Shown here: piece by piece, positions 35,054 through 42,408 of the stretch
Layout of the letters: every line of letters starts with the position of its first letter
Position numbering within the stretch: position 1 is the first letter of the stretch
NCBI GenBank assembly: GCA_003482455.1
Contig: DMYW01000048.1
Span: 1-58,445 of the forward strand
DNA length: 58,445 nucleotides
DNA from: Rheinheimera sp.
GTDB lineage: Bacteria > Pseudomonadota > Gammaproteobacteria > Enterobacterales > Alteromonadaceae
Direction: 5' to 3'
Translations under genes and position numbers: made by a program
Notes under the pieces: model-generated
Told to the model about the DNA's origin: nothing
What the model saw: the letters and a program-made list of their open reading frames with translations, nothing else
Database searches by the model: none

Positions 35054-35996
35054 GCTACGTATTTTTTCCCTGCATAATCATCGGCTCGACCGCTTAGAGC
35101 TGGAACAAGTCTCTGATTTACAAAAAGTAATTTGGGCGGACCTGCAAGAACCCGAAGAACATGAACGGCTGTTTGTCACCGATCATTTTGGCCAACAGCT
35201 GGCACAACGTCCCGATTTGGATGACATCGAAGCATCAGCGCGGTTCTTTGAAGACGAAGACGGCTTGCATATTCACAGCCTGTTTTTCTATCAAGAAGAA
35301 CGGGCCAGCACCACGACGGTAGCCTTTACCATCCGCGACGGTCGCTTGTTTACGTTGCGTGAGCGCGAATTGCCGGTGTTTCGGTTGTACCGGATGCGCT
35401 CGCGCATTCAAGCGCTGCAAACCGGCAACTGCTACGAATTGCTGCTCGACTTATTTGAAGTGAAAATCGAGCAGCTTGCTGACACCATCGAAGAGATTTC
35501 GCTGGGTCTTGAAGCCATTAGTCAAGTCATCTTAAAGGGCCAACAAAACGAAGCGTTTCAATCATCGCTATCGCGCCTGACCGAATTGGAAGACATGAGC
35601 TGGAAAGTCCGGTTGTGCCTGATGGATACGCAACGGGCGATTAGCTTTTTGCTGCGCAAAGCGCGGTTACCGGCCGAGCAATTAGAACAAGCACGCGATG
35701 TTCTGCGCGACGTCGAATCCTTGTTACCGCACAACGAATCCTTTTCGCAACGCGTAAACTTCTTGATGCAATCAGCAATGGGTTTTATCAATATCGAGCA
35801 AAACCGCATCATCAAAATCTTCTCGGTGGTCTCCGTAGTGTTCCTGCCGCCGACTTTGGTGGCCAGCAGCTACGGCATGAACTTCGCCAAAATGCCGGAA
35901 TTAAACTGGAACTTCGGTTATCCAATGGCGTTAGGACTGATGATGCTCGCCGGGCTTGCACCTTATTTGTTCTTCAAACGCAAAGGCTGGTTGTAA
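35052..35996 (+). CDS. corA: CorA-family divalent metal ion channel
   Basis: 314 aa, typical CorA length. Cytoplasmic alpha/beta domain and long stalk helix (residues 1-255), then two C-terminal TMs with the diagnostic YGMNF loop (YGMNFAKMPELNW near 274), followed by a basic tail FKRKGWL. It probably mediates Mg2+ (also Co2+ or Ni2+) uptake; the GMN-plus-AKMPEL loop is canonical. CAGGAG precedes the ATG. Two bases separate its stop from the next ATG, so it heads an operon with the TonB-domain and B2-like genes. Confidence 0.93.
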   Translation: MLRIFSLHNHRLDRLELEQVSDLQKVIWADLQEPEEHERLFVTDHFGQQLAQRPDLDDIEASARFFEDEDGLHIHSLFFYQEERASTTTVAFTIRDGRLFTLRERELPVFRLYRMRSRIQALQTGNCYELLLDLFEVKIEQLADTIEEISLGLEAISQVILKGQQNEAFQSSLSRLTELEDMSWKVRLCLMDTQRAISFLLRKARLPAEQLEQARDVLRDVESLLPHNESFSQRVNFLMQSAMGFINIEQNRIIKIFSVVSVVFLPPTLVASSYGMNFAKMPELNWNFGYPMALGLMMLAGLAPYLFFKRKGWL

Positions 35997-35998
35997 CC

Positions 35999-36379
35999 AT
36001 GCGCGGGATTTGGCTGCTATGGCCGCTGCTGTTTAGTCAGGCGCTGCACGCGCAATCGACAGCAGCAGCAAACACAGCGACCACCGTGGCCACTGCGCCT
36101 GCATTAACCATCCCGACACTGCAAAGCCGCGTCGAGCCCAAGTATCCATTGAAAGAATTGCGAGATGGAGTCGAAGGCGCCGTCATTGTGCGCTTTTTGG
36201 TGGACCCGCAAGGCGTGCCGCTGCAAGTCAGTGTAGTGCGCTCCACCGGCATCACCGCATTTGAGCAAGCGGCGGTTGCCGCCGTTAAACAGTGGCGTTT
36301 TGCACCAGCCCGCGACGCACAAGGTAAAGCAAAAATCAGCAACCTGCTGCAAGTGCAATTGCAGTTTAAAATCGAGTAA
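35999..36379 (+). CDS. Short TonB C-terminal-domain protein
   Basis: 126 aa: a cleavable-looking signal peptide (residues 1-19, ending LHAQS), a short Ala/Thr linker and a TonB C-terminal domain (about 42-124: PKYPLKELRDGVEGAVIVRFLVDPQG, then AVKQWRFAPA). Classical TonB has an uncleaved N-terminal TM and a long proline-rich linker; both are absent, so this protein would be free in the periplasm and could not itself draw energy from ExbBD. It may modulate TonB-receptor contact or bind other envelope proteins. Lies 2 bp after corA and 9 bp before the B2-like gene. Confidence 0.87.
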   Translation: MRGIWLLWPLLFSQALHAQSTAAANTATTVATAPALTIPTLQSRVEPKYPLKELRDGVEGAVIVRFLVDPQGVPLQVSVVRSTGITAFEQAAVAAVKQWRFAPARDAQGKAKISNLLQVQLQFKIE

Positions 36380-36388
36380 GGTCAGCAA

Positions 36389-36862
36389 ATGCATGGTTTT
36401 AGCAAGCTAAAGCATTTTTTAGCCAGACCATACTGGATGCAGCTGGCCTTTGTTCCTGTTTGGTGTTTGTTGGGGCTGGCACGACTGCAAGTCCTGCATC
36501 GTGATTTTAAGTTGATCGCACCAACCCTTGGACATCATCAAGGCGTGGCGCGGCCTATTCCAGAGCTTTCCTCCCATGAAATGCAGCGAGCACGACAAAT
36601 AAGTAGGCAAATTCAATGGGTGGCACGTTACTGTCCGTGGCGGGCGAATTGTTTTGCTCAAGCGATCACGGCGCGTTGGCTCTGCGGATTTTACCGTCTG
36701 CCGTGTTTGATCTGTTTTGGCTTGAAAAAATCGACCGACGGCCAAGTACTGGCCCATGCGTGGGTGCGTGCGGGAGATGTCGCGATCACAGGTGGTGATG
36801 GTTTTGCCGATTATCAGCTCGTTGGTAGTTTTTTGTATAGCCCAAAAACAAAGGCCGCATAA
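36389..36862 (+). CDS. Orphan lasso-peptide B2-like (transglutaminase-fold) protein
   Basis: 157 aa resembling the McjB C-terminal cysteine protease domain (Transglut_core3, PF13471), which removes leader peptides in lasso peptide maturation. Candidate triad: Cys88 in WRANCFAQA, His123 in LAHAWVRAG, and Asp130 or Asp137. A hydrophobic N-terminal segment (about 16-34) suggests membrane association. There is no lasso precursor, cyclase (asparagine-synthetase-like) or RRE protein next to it, so lasso synthesis is not supported here; it may process another peptide. Its stop codon lies inside the terminator hairpin. Family call good, function open. Confidence 0.8.
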   Translation: MHGFSKLKHFLARPYWMQLAFVPVWCLLGLARLQVLHRDFKLIAPTLGHHQGVARPIPELSSHEMQRARQISRQIQWVARYCPWRANCFAQAITARWLCGFYRLPCLICFGLKKSTDGQVLAHAWVRAGDVAITGGDGFADYQLVGSFLYSPKTKAA

Positions 36863-36871
36863 TGCGGCCTT
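36851..36871. terminator. Bidirectional terminator overlapping the B2-like stop codon
   Basis: AAGGCCGCA-TAA-TGCGGCCTT; the loop is the TAA stop itself. A-rich on the left, TTGGTTTTATC on the right, between convergent genes. Confidence 0.85.
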
Positions 36872-36899
36872 GGTTTTATCAGCGACGTTAACGCCGTGC

Positions 36900-37808
36900 T
36901 TAGAACTTGTGTTCTAAACCAAATGCGATGTACTTCGTATCGTCTTTGGTCAGGAAGTTGTAAGTGCTGTACCAAGCAAACAATTTGGTGTCTTTGCCCA
37001 GTTTGTAATCCGCACCCAGTGAGTAGCCTTTGTCATCTTCCATCGTTTGGTATTGGACTTTGAATTCTAACTTGTCCATTGGGTACGCGACGTTCGCCAA
37101 ATAACCGTTGTCTTTGGTCGTTTTAGTGATGTCTTGTTGTTGATGTAAACCAGCACCCAGTTTGAAACCAGCAACTTTGTATTGAGCCATCAAGCGCTTG
37201 GCATCATAACCGTTTACATCGTTATCAACTGCCGCAGACGCGAACACTTTGGTGTCTTTCAGGTTTTCATCACCGTACATCAGGGCGAACGATTGGCCTG
37301 ATTTGCCAGTTGGTGTGTCTTTCATGATGCTGCTAACTTCAACGGCGAATTGACCCGCGAACTTTGGTGACACGTAAGTCACAGAGTTGCTCATGCGGTT
37401 TTCACCTTTCCACAGCGTTTTTAAGTCGGCTTCGTAATCGTTGTACAGGTCGATTTTGCCTTGCGATTCTTTCAGTGCTGTATCGTGACGGCCGAATTTC
37501 ACAGTACCGAAGTTGCCTTTCAAACCAACGAATTGGTTACGGGCTTTGATGTTTTTCTCGTTCGCTTCATCAGATGGGTCCACTTCCCATTCCAATTGGT
37601 AAACCAGCGTCAGACCCGCGTCTAAGGCTTGATCGCCTTTTAAGCCGAAGCGTGAAGCGTTGCTTTTCAGCTCGCTGTAGCTGCCTGCGCCTTTGTCAGA
37701 TTGTTGAACAGACACGTTGATTTTACCGTATACCGACACTGGGTCAGCGTGTGCCGCCGTCGCCAGAGCCATCAATGCAACCGCAACACCAGTTTTTTTC
37801 GCGAACAT
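36900..37808 (-). CDS. Outer-membrane porin, probably phosphate-regulated
   Basis: 302-aa general porin (OmpC/PhoE superfamily). Signal peptide 1-21 ending AAHA, then DPVSVYGKINVSVQ, repeated LKGNFGTVKFGRHDTAL, and the terminal aromatic KYIAFGLEHKF required for barrel assembly. A trimeric 16-stranded barrel is expected. The mature chain is rich in Lys, which would favour anions such as phosphate. Expression is probably from a strong Pho-box promoter at 37980-38013 with a leader of about 165 nt, plus a second -10 (TATACT) nearer the gene. No downstream gene is cotranscribed. Confidence 0.92.
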   Translation of the reverse strand: MFAKKTGVAVALMALATAAHADPVSVYGKINVSVQQSDKGAGSYSELKSNASRFGLKGDQALDAGLTLVYQLEWEVDPSDEANEKNIKARNQFVGLKGNFGTVKFGRHDTALKESQGKIDLYNDYEADLKTLWKGENRMSNSVTYVSPKFAGQFAVEVSSIMKDTPTGKSGQSFALMYGDENLKDTKVFASAAVDNDVNGYDAKRLMAQYKVAGFKLGAGLHQQQDITKTTKDNGYLANVAYPMDKLEFKVQYQTMEDDKGYSLGADYKLGKDTKLFAWYSTYNFLTKDDTKYIAFGLEHKF

Positions 37809-37856
37809 GTTTTTGTCCTTTTTGACTATTAAGTTGTGTGCCCTTGGGCTGCCCTT

Positions 37857-37862
37857 AGTATA
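37857..37862 (-). promoter_or_regulatory. Proximal -10 candidate for the porin
   Basis: Minus-strand TATACT, 49 bp before the porin ATG. The best -35, TTGAAA at 37883-37878, is only 15 bp away, so the promoter is weak or needs an activator. Confidence 0.4.
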
Positions 37863-37979
37863 AACAGCCTAGGTGGATTTCAAGGGTTTTGGGTGCAGGG
37901 CGGTGAAAAAATCCAACGATCACAACAAGATGACACTTGTATGTCGCAGAGGTTTCCACCCCGTTGCAGTTGGAAGACA

Positions 37980-38013
37980 AGTGTATGACTCGTTTATGAC
38001 AGCATTATGACAA
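37980..38013 (-). promoter_or_regulatory. Pho box array and -10 upstream of the porin
   Basis: Minus strand TTGTCAT-AATG-CTGTCAT at 38013-37996, then 10 bp, then -10 TACACT at 37985-37980. A third 7-mer GAGTCAT (37991-37985) keeps the 11-bp phase. The arrangement faces the porin; nothing on the plus strand could use it. The leader holds an inverted repeat ACACTTGT / ACAAGTGT at 37933-37940 and 37977-37984. Confidence 0.82.
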
Positions 38014-38027
38014 CATTCATCCGACCA

Positions 38028-39776
38028 CTATTTTTTTGTGGATTTTTCCGGCAAGGCTAAACAGGCGCCGCTGCGCGGTGCGCGATCAAAATCAACCCCG
38101 TTGGCCAATAGACGTGGCGCTGGTGTAAATTGCGGGCTGGCATAACTTTGCGTTAACCGTTCGCCGACGTAGCGCACTCCGGCTAAGTCCAGCATAGTGT
38201 CAAAGGTGTAGCTGGTCAGCAAAGGCTTAGTCGCCGCTGCTTTCATCGCGGCAGTTTTCAAAGGATAGGTCTTATCAAACAAGCTGCTACGCCACCAAAA
38301 GGCACCGACCCGATAATCACGCTCGGTGTTGTGGCCGTGACCGCTTTTATCACAACCTTGGTCGAACAGGTTTTCGCCATGATCTGACAAGTACAACAAG
38401 CTGCTGACCGCGCCTTGCTGATCCAACTGTTTGATCATGCCGGACAACACAAAATCGGTATAGCGAATGGAGTTGTCATACGCATTGACCAGCATCTCGC
38501 GCTGCGCAGGGTCGTGCATGGCTAGTTTTTCGCCTTTGCCTGACGGTTTAAAGCGGTCAAACTCCATCGGATAACGGTCTGGATAACTAAAATGGCTGCC
38601 AAGCGTGTGGATGACGATCAGCTGTTTTTGCCGATTCTGTTTGACGATGTTGGCAACCGCATCAATCAACACGCCATCATAGACGCCTTCTTTGCGATAG
38701 CCTACCGGGTTTAAATACGACACTTCATCCGCTTCACTCGCATGCAAGGCGACGCTGCTGTCGTGCACGCCGAGCGGGCTTTGCGTGGATAACCAGCTAG
38801 TGTAAAACCCAGCTTCTTTGAAGGCGGCGACGAGGGACTTTTCGGCAAAATAGTAGCTGTGGTCGCTGGCCGGTTTGCGCGAAACAATCACCGGCACCGA
38901 CATCCGCGTCCAGGCCCATGGCGATACCATGTCTTTAAAACTTACCAGCTGGCGCTCTTTGCTTAATTTCGGCGTGGTTTCCCGCGTATAGCCGTTTAAT
39001 TGCAGATGATCAGGCCGTACGGTTTCACCGATCACCAACACGTAAATTTGCCGCTCGCCGATCAGCTCAGGCTGACCCGCGTTGAATTTAAAGTCTTTGC
39101 TTTTAGCGGCAACGGCTTCCAGCGTCCATTGCTGCTTTTGGTATTCGGCAAAACTCAGCAGCAAATTCAGCGGGTAACTTTGATAAAACAAATTGTAACT
39201 TTGCGGCAGCGGCCGACGCGACAAAGCGGTTTCTTCCGCCGTTGCTTTTTGTTCAATCGGATATTGATTGGCGTACCAACGTTCTTGGTCGGCAACCCAA
39301 ATCAACCCTAACACTGTGGCGCCCCAAACCACTTTGCGCCCATAACGGGACCAGCGGCTGTTCACCACCTTCAACTGCGCCGCGGTTAATGCAAACAACA
39401 ACAAGATGCCAATCACCACACTGGTCAACAAGCCCCCCAACCCCGACAAATAGCCGGCGGCTTCTGCCAGATCGGTTTCGGCTATGATAGCCATGGCGTG
39501 CGCGTCAGTCGGCTTTTGATAATGACTTAAATAAAACAGCTCTTGCGGCGCCAACAAAGCCAGCGGCAATAAGGCCCAAATACTTTTGTGGAGCTTGTCG
39601 CTCAGCGATAACAACAGCGCCACCAGCAACAACGCTGGGAACAAACCAAACTTGAACCAATGCGTGATGGCTTTGCCTTGCCAGAGCAAATACAGCTGTG
39701 GCGTGACGCATAACATCACAACGAGAAATAGACACAACCACGCCAAACGACGTGTGCGGATCAATGCATGGATCAA
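38028..39776 (-). CDS. Phosphoethanolamine transferase (EptA-like, sulfatase fold)
   Basis: 582 aa. N-terminal membrane domain of about five TMs (residues 10-165), then a periplasmic alkaline-phosphatase-superfamily catalytic domain. The nucleophile is Thr252 in VLVIGETVRPDH; metal ligands include the SDHGENLFDQG motif and HGHN near the C-terminal third. Such enzymes transfer phosphoethanolamine from phosphatidylethanolamine to lipid A or core sugars, lowering negative charge and polymyxin binding. Which glycolipid is modified cannot be read. Its stop lies 15 bp from the porin Pho array; no regulator is adjacent. Confidence 0.9.
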   Translation of the reverse strand: MIHALIRTRRLAWLCLFLVVMLCVTPQLYLLWQGKAITHWFKFGLFPALLLVALLLSLSDKLHKSIWALLPLALLAPQELFYLSHYQKPTDAHAMAIIAETDLAEAAGYLSGLGGLLTSVVIGILLLFALTAAQLKVVNSRWSRYGRKVVWGATVLGLIWVADQERWYANQYPIEQKATAEETALSRRPLPQSYNLFYQSYPLNLLLSFAEYQKQQWTLEAVAAKSKDFKFNAGQPELIGERQIYVLVIGETVRPDHLQLNGYTRETTPKLSKERQLVSFKDMVSPWAWTRMSVPVIVSRKPASDHSYYFAEKSLVAAFKEAGFYTSWLSTQSPLGVHDSSVALHASEADEVSYLNPVGYRKEGVYDGVLIDAVANIVKQNRQKQLIVIHTLGSHFSYPDRYPMEFDRFKPSGKGEKLAMHDPAQREMLVNAYDNSIRYTDFVLSGMIKQLDQQGAVSSLLYLSDHGENLFDQGCDKSGHGHNTERDYRVGAFWWRSSLFDKTYPLKTAAMKAAATKPLLTSYTFDTMLDLAGVRYVGERLTQSYASPQFTPAPRLLANGVDFDRAPRSGACLALPEKSTKK

Positions 39777-40009
39777 AGCTGGGCCTCAATAAAAATACAG
39801 CAAGAAAAATAGCTCTTTTGCAGAATCAGCAAGTTAGCAGGCCTTGGTTCGCCTGTCAGCGCAAACCTTACTGACTGCCGGTTATTTGTACGGTTTTGCA
39901 CTGGTATTTTGTCATATTTTTATAGTATGGTGCTGGGCAATTGTAAGAAAGACGGCCGGCAGATACGCCTGTACGGACCGCTTAGAACTCGATCCAGAAA
40001 GGAAGTATC

Positions 40010-40705
40010 ATGTTAGCTCAACCAGTCGCGTTAAATAACGAACAACATAAAAACTTAAAAATCACCGGTAACTTCTCTGCAGAATGCATGGCCGATCGCC
40101 ATGTTGTGCCTTTAATGCTGCAAGAATTCACAGCGGCTGCACCGCATTACCCAATTTTCTTTTTGCAAATCAACGAAAAACAATTCAGCCCAGTCGCTGT
40201 ATTTGGCTTAAAAGAAGGCCAAAACTTATTGTTGAAAGACGGCCAGTTTGAAGGCAACTACCTGCCTGCAGCTATCCGTTGCTACCCGTTCACACTGGCA
40301 CAAGCCAATGACGAGCAACTGATCCTGTGCATCAACGAACAAGCCGACAACGTCAGCACCACTGAAGGCCAAGCCTTGTTCAACGAAGACGGTTCACACA
40401 CTGAATTCTTCCAAGGCATCAACAACTTCTTCCGTGATTACATCGACGCTAACACTGCCAACCGCAATATCGTTGATCAAATCACCGAAATGGGTTTGCT
40501 GCGCGCTGATGGTCTGCAATACCGCGATTTAGCGGGTAAAGAACACCGCGTTAACGGCTTCTTCGTCATCGACCAAGAAAAGTTCAACGCATTAAGCGAT
40601 GAGCAGTTCCTGTCTTTACGTAAATTTGGCGTGTTGCCAGCAATTTATGCCCATTTCGCATCATTAGAGCGTATCGGCAACCTGATCTCTCGCCAGCCAG
40701 TTTAA
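40010..40705 (+). CDS. SapC-family protein
   Basis: 231-aa SapC-like protein (PF07277), named after a Campylobacter surface-array gene. Family features: DRHVVPLMLQEFTAAAPHYPIFF near residue 28, AVFGLKEGQNLLL near 64 and YLPAAIRCYPFTLA near 84, then EGQALFNEDG. No signal peptide, so probably cytoplasmic. In marine gammaproteobacteria SapC often lies beside tryptophan halogenases and TonB receptors, but not here. AAGGAAGT precedes the ATG, and it ends in a clean terminator. Biochemical function is not established. Confidence 0.88.
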   Translation: MLAQPVALNNEQHKNLKITGNFSAECMADRHVVPLMLQEFTAAAPHYPIFFLQINEKQFSPVAVFGLKEGQNLLLKDGQFEGNYLPAAIRCYPFTLAQANDEQLILCINEQADNVSTTEGQALFNEDGSHTEFFQGINNFFRDYIDANTANRNIVDQITEMGLLRADGLQYRDLAGKEHRVNGFFVIDQEKFNALSDEQFLSLRKFGVLPAIYAHFASLERIGNLISRQPV

Positions 40706-40728
40706 TCTGCACTCGCGATCTCAGTACG

Positions 40729-40755
40729 AAGGTGGCTCCGGCCACCTTTTTTATT
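40729..40755 (+). terminator. Terminator after sapC
   Basis: AAGGTGGC-TCCG-GCCACCTT hairpin followed by TTTTATT. Confidence 0.93.
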
Positions 40756-40857
40756 GCCTGTTGGTCTGGGTTTTGCTTGGGTAATTCGCAATCTGCTGTC
40801 AGCACTTGCTACGACAAGCGTTTGACGCAGCGCAGCCTACAACCGTCAAGGTAACCA

Positions 40858-41073
40858 GTGAGAAGTCGAATGCGCTATCTAAAACCAATAGTCGCCATGT
40901 GCGGATGGCTGACGTGGCACAGTGTGGCGGCCCCCGCACCTTTTTATTTTTGGCAAAGTCAAAGCACCGGTAAATTGATTTGCAAGCAGGTCTCACCGGG
41001 CGAAGGCTGGCGGCTGTTTAGCGGGCCTTATGTCGATGGCGGCTGTCGCACGCCGGTGCCACCAACCTTTTAA
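40858..41073 (+). CDS. Small secreted protein, unknown
   Basis: 71 aa from GTG 40858 (AAGG 6 bp upstream) or 67 aa from ATG 40870. Signal-peptide-like N-terminus (MRYLKPIVAMCGWLTWHSVAAP). The short mature part is aromatic, with two cysteines in LICKQV and GGCRTP that could form a disulfide: FYFWQSQSTGKLICKQ, then GWRLFSGPYVDGGC. I do not recognise it. Its TAA overlaps the convergent tetR stop (shared bases 41071-41072). Probably real from its signal and cysteine pattern. Confidence 0.65.
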   Translation: MRSRMRYLKPIVAMCGWLTWHSVAAPAPFYFWQSQSTGKLICKQVSPGEGWRLFSGPYVDGGCRTPVPPTF

Positions 41074-41672
41074 CGAGGAACGGCGAGCAACGCGGTTTTG
41101 GCAATCGATAACAAATCGTCTGCAGTGGCACCACTGCTCGATTGCACCGAAATGCCTTGCAGGACTGTGATCACAAACCGCGCTAGTGCTTGCGCATCGG
41201 TGGCTGCCGGCAGATCACCATCGCGTTGTGCTTGCAGCAAGCGGTCGGTCAACAACTGAGCTCCCGCTTGCCGGCGTTCAATCAAGGCTTGTTTGACGCG
41301 CATCGCATCATCGCTGCAACTAAGTGCGCTTTGCACCAACACGCAGCCTTTGGGATGGTCTGGGTTGCCAGCGGCCTGTGCGGCACCGAGCAACATGCGT
41401 TCAATGACTTGGTATGCTGTGGGTTGCTGCAACGATGGGTAAAAATAAGCGTCTGGGCGGTTCTCATAACGTTCGACGGCTTTCAAAAACAGCTGTTCTT
41501 TATTGCCAAACGCTGCATAGAGACTGGGCTTATTAATGCCCATGGCTTGGGTTAAATCGGGTAATGAAGCGCCCTCGTAGCCTTTTTGCCAAAAGACTTC
41601 GAGTGCTTTATCAAGCACTTGGTCCGCATCAAACGAACGCGGACGCCCTGGGGACGCTTTCACTGACGACAT
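41070..41672 (-). CDS. TetR/AcrR-family regulator
   Basis: 200 aa from ATG 41672 (MSSVKASPGRPRSFD); the frame opens seven codons upstream without a ribosome site. N-terminal HTH: VLDKALEVFWQKGYEGASLPDLTQAMGI then NKPSLYAAFGNKEQLFLKAVE, a strong TetR pattern. The ligand-binding half has AGNPDHPKGCVLVQSAL, the TetR_C_6-like layout of regulators controlling oxidoreductases or efflux. No divergent target gene is beside it, so what it controls is unknown. Confidence 0.88.
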   Translation of the reverse strand: MSSVKASPGRPRSFDADQVLDKALEVFWQKGYEGASLPDLTQAMGINKPSLYAAFGNKEQLFLKAVERYENRPDAYFYPSLQQPTAYQVIERMLLGAAQAAGNPDHPKGCVLVQSALSCSDDAMRVKQALIERRQAGAQLLTDRLLQAQRDGDLPAATDAQALARFVITVLQGISVQSSSGATADDLLSIAKTALLAVPR

Positions 41673-41736
41673 GGAACAACCATAAAAAGGCACAAAACAG
41701 CCGATAGCCTAATTTATTCGGGCCTTGCGGTAAAGC

Positions 41737-41765
41737 AAAAGGCCACGTTCATCACGTGGCCTTTT
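41737..41765 (-). terminator. Terminator after the 111-aa gene
   Basis: AAAAGGCCACGT-TCATC-ACGTGGCCTTTT hairpin, 22 bp past the stop of the minus-strand gene ending at 41788. Confidence 0.85.
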
Positions 41766-41787
41766 GGCAACAATCTCAGACAAACCA

Positions 41788-42123
41788 TCAGGCGGCAACG
41801 CGATTGTCACTGCGGTTTTTACGCACGGCGGCACGATTACTAAAGCTACGCTCGACCAAAAAGCGCCGGCAAAAAAAGTCGATCACCGCATCCACTGATA
41901 AAAACGGCGCATGCAATTGATGGCGGACCATCACGGCACGACCTAACAGCTGCAATGTTTGCTCGAGATTTTGCCCTTGCACCCGCGCCACTTTGTAGCT
42001 GCTTAATAGATGATGTAACGTGGCTAACGCGGTAGACCCGGAACTTGGCAATTGCATCAGCCCCAATTCCTGCAGACGGTAACCTAATTGACAAATCTTT
42101 TGCAGGCGCAGATGTTCTTTCAT
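41788..42123 (-). CDS. Hypothetical helical protein
   Basis: 111 aa, not recognised. No signal peptide or TM; mostly helical with many Leu/Gln/Arg (HLRLQKICQLGYRLQELGLMQLP; later FFCRRFLVERSF) and a basic C-terminus. An AAGGAG ribosome site sits correctly before the ATG and a strong terminator follows, so it is very likely a real single-gene unit. It is divergent from the PfkB-type kinase 285 bp away. Basic helical character would allow nucleic-acid binding, but this is weak inference. Confidence 0.72.
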   Translation of the reverse strand: MKEHLRLQKICQLGYRLQELGLMQLPSSGSTALATLHHLLSSYKVARVQGQNLEQTLQLLGRAVMVRHQLHAPFLSVDAVIDFFCRRFLVERSFSNRAAVRKNRSDNRVAA

Positions 42124-42311
42124 GATGGGGCTCCTTTGACTTCAGCCGGTATGCTTTTGTATCGGTTAACGGGCAAAAAACTTGAGCCACAAAAATCAAT
42201 AGACCTGCATGAACACGGATGTTCGTCTGTGGCTGGTTCTAACAAGAAGCTGCGATACGCACTTTATTGCGGCGAAAAACAACCACTTCTGCAACCGAGT
42301 TGGCTTAATAG

Positions 42312-42340
42312 TTGAGAAACTTAATCGATTAAGCTAAAGT
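42312..42340 (+). promoter_or_regulatory. Promoter with operator palindrome for the PfkB kinase
   Basis: -35 TTGAGA (42312-42317), 17-bp spacer, -10 TAAAGT (42335-42340). The spacer holds the perfect 14-bp palindrome CTTAATCGATTAAG (42320-42333) with the central CG typical of LacI-family operators. No LacI-type gene is in the window. Confidence 0.72.
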
Positions 42341-42408
42341 CAAAAGACTTGAGGTGGTCGCCGACAACATCCGCAGAGCATCCGCCCGTAAAACCTTGGA
42401 GTCCAGCA

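Noticed and set aside
36389..36862. A complete lasso peptide cluster
   Set aside because: Only the B2-like gene is present; neighbours are corA, a TonB-domain gene and a porin, with no precursor or cyclase.
42088..42315. 75-aa plus-strand frame upstream of the PfkB kinase
   Set aside because: It overlaps the start of a better-supported minus-strand gene, lacks a ribosome site and runs into the kinase promoter.
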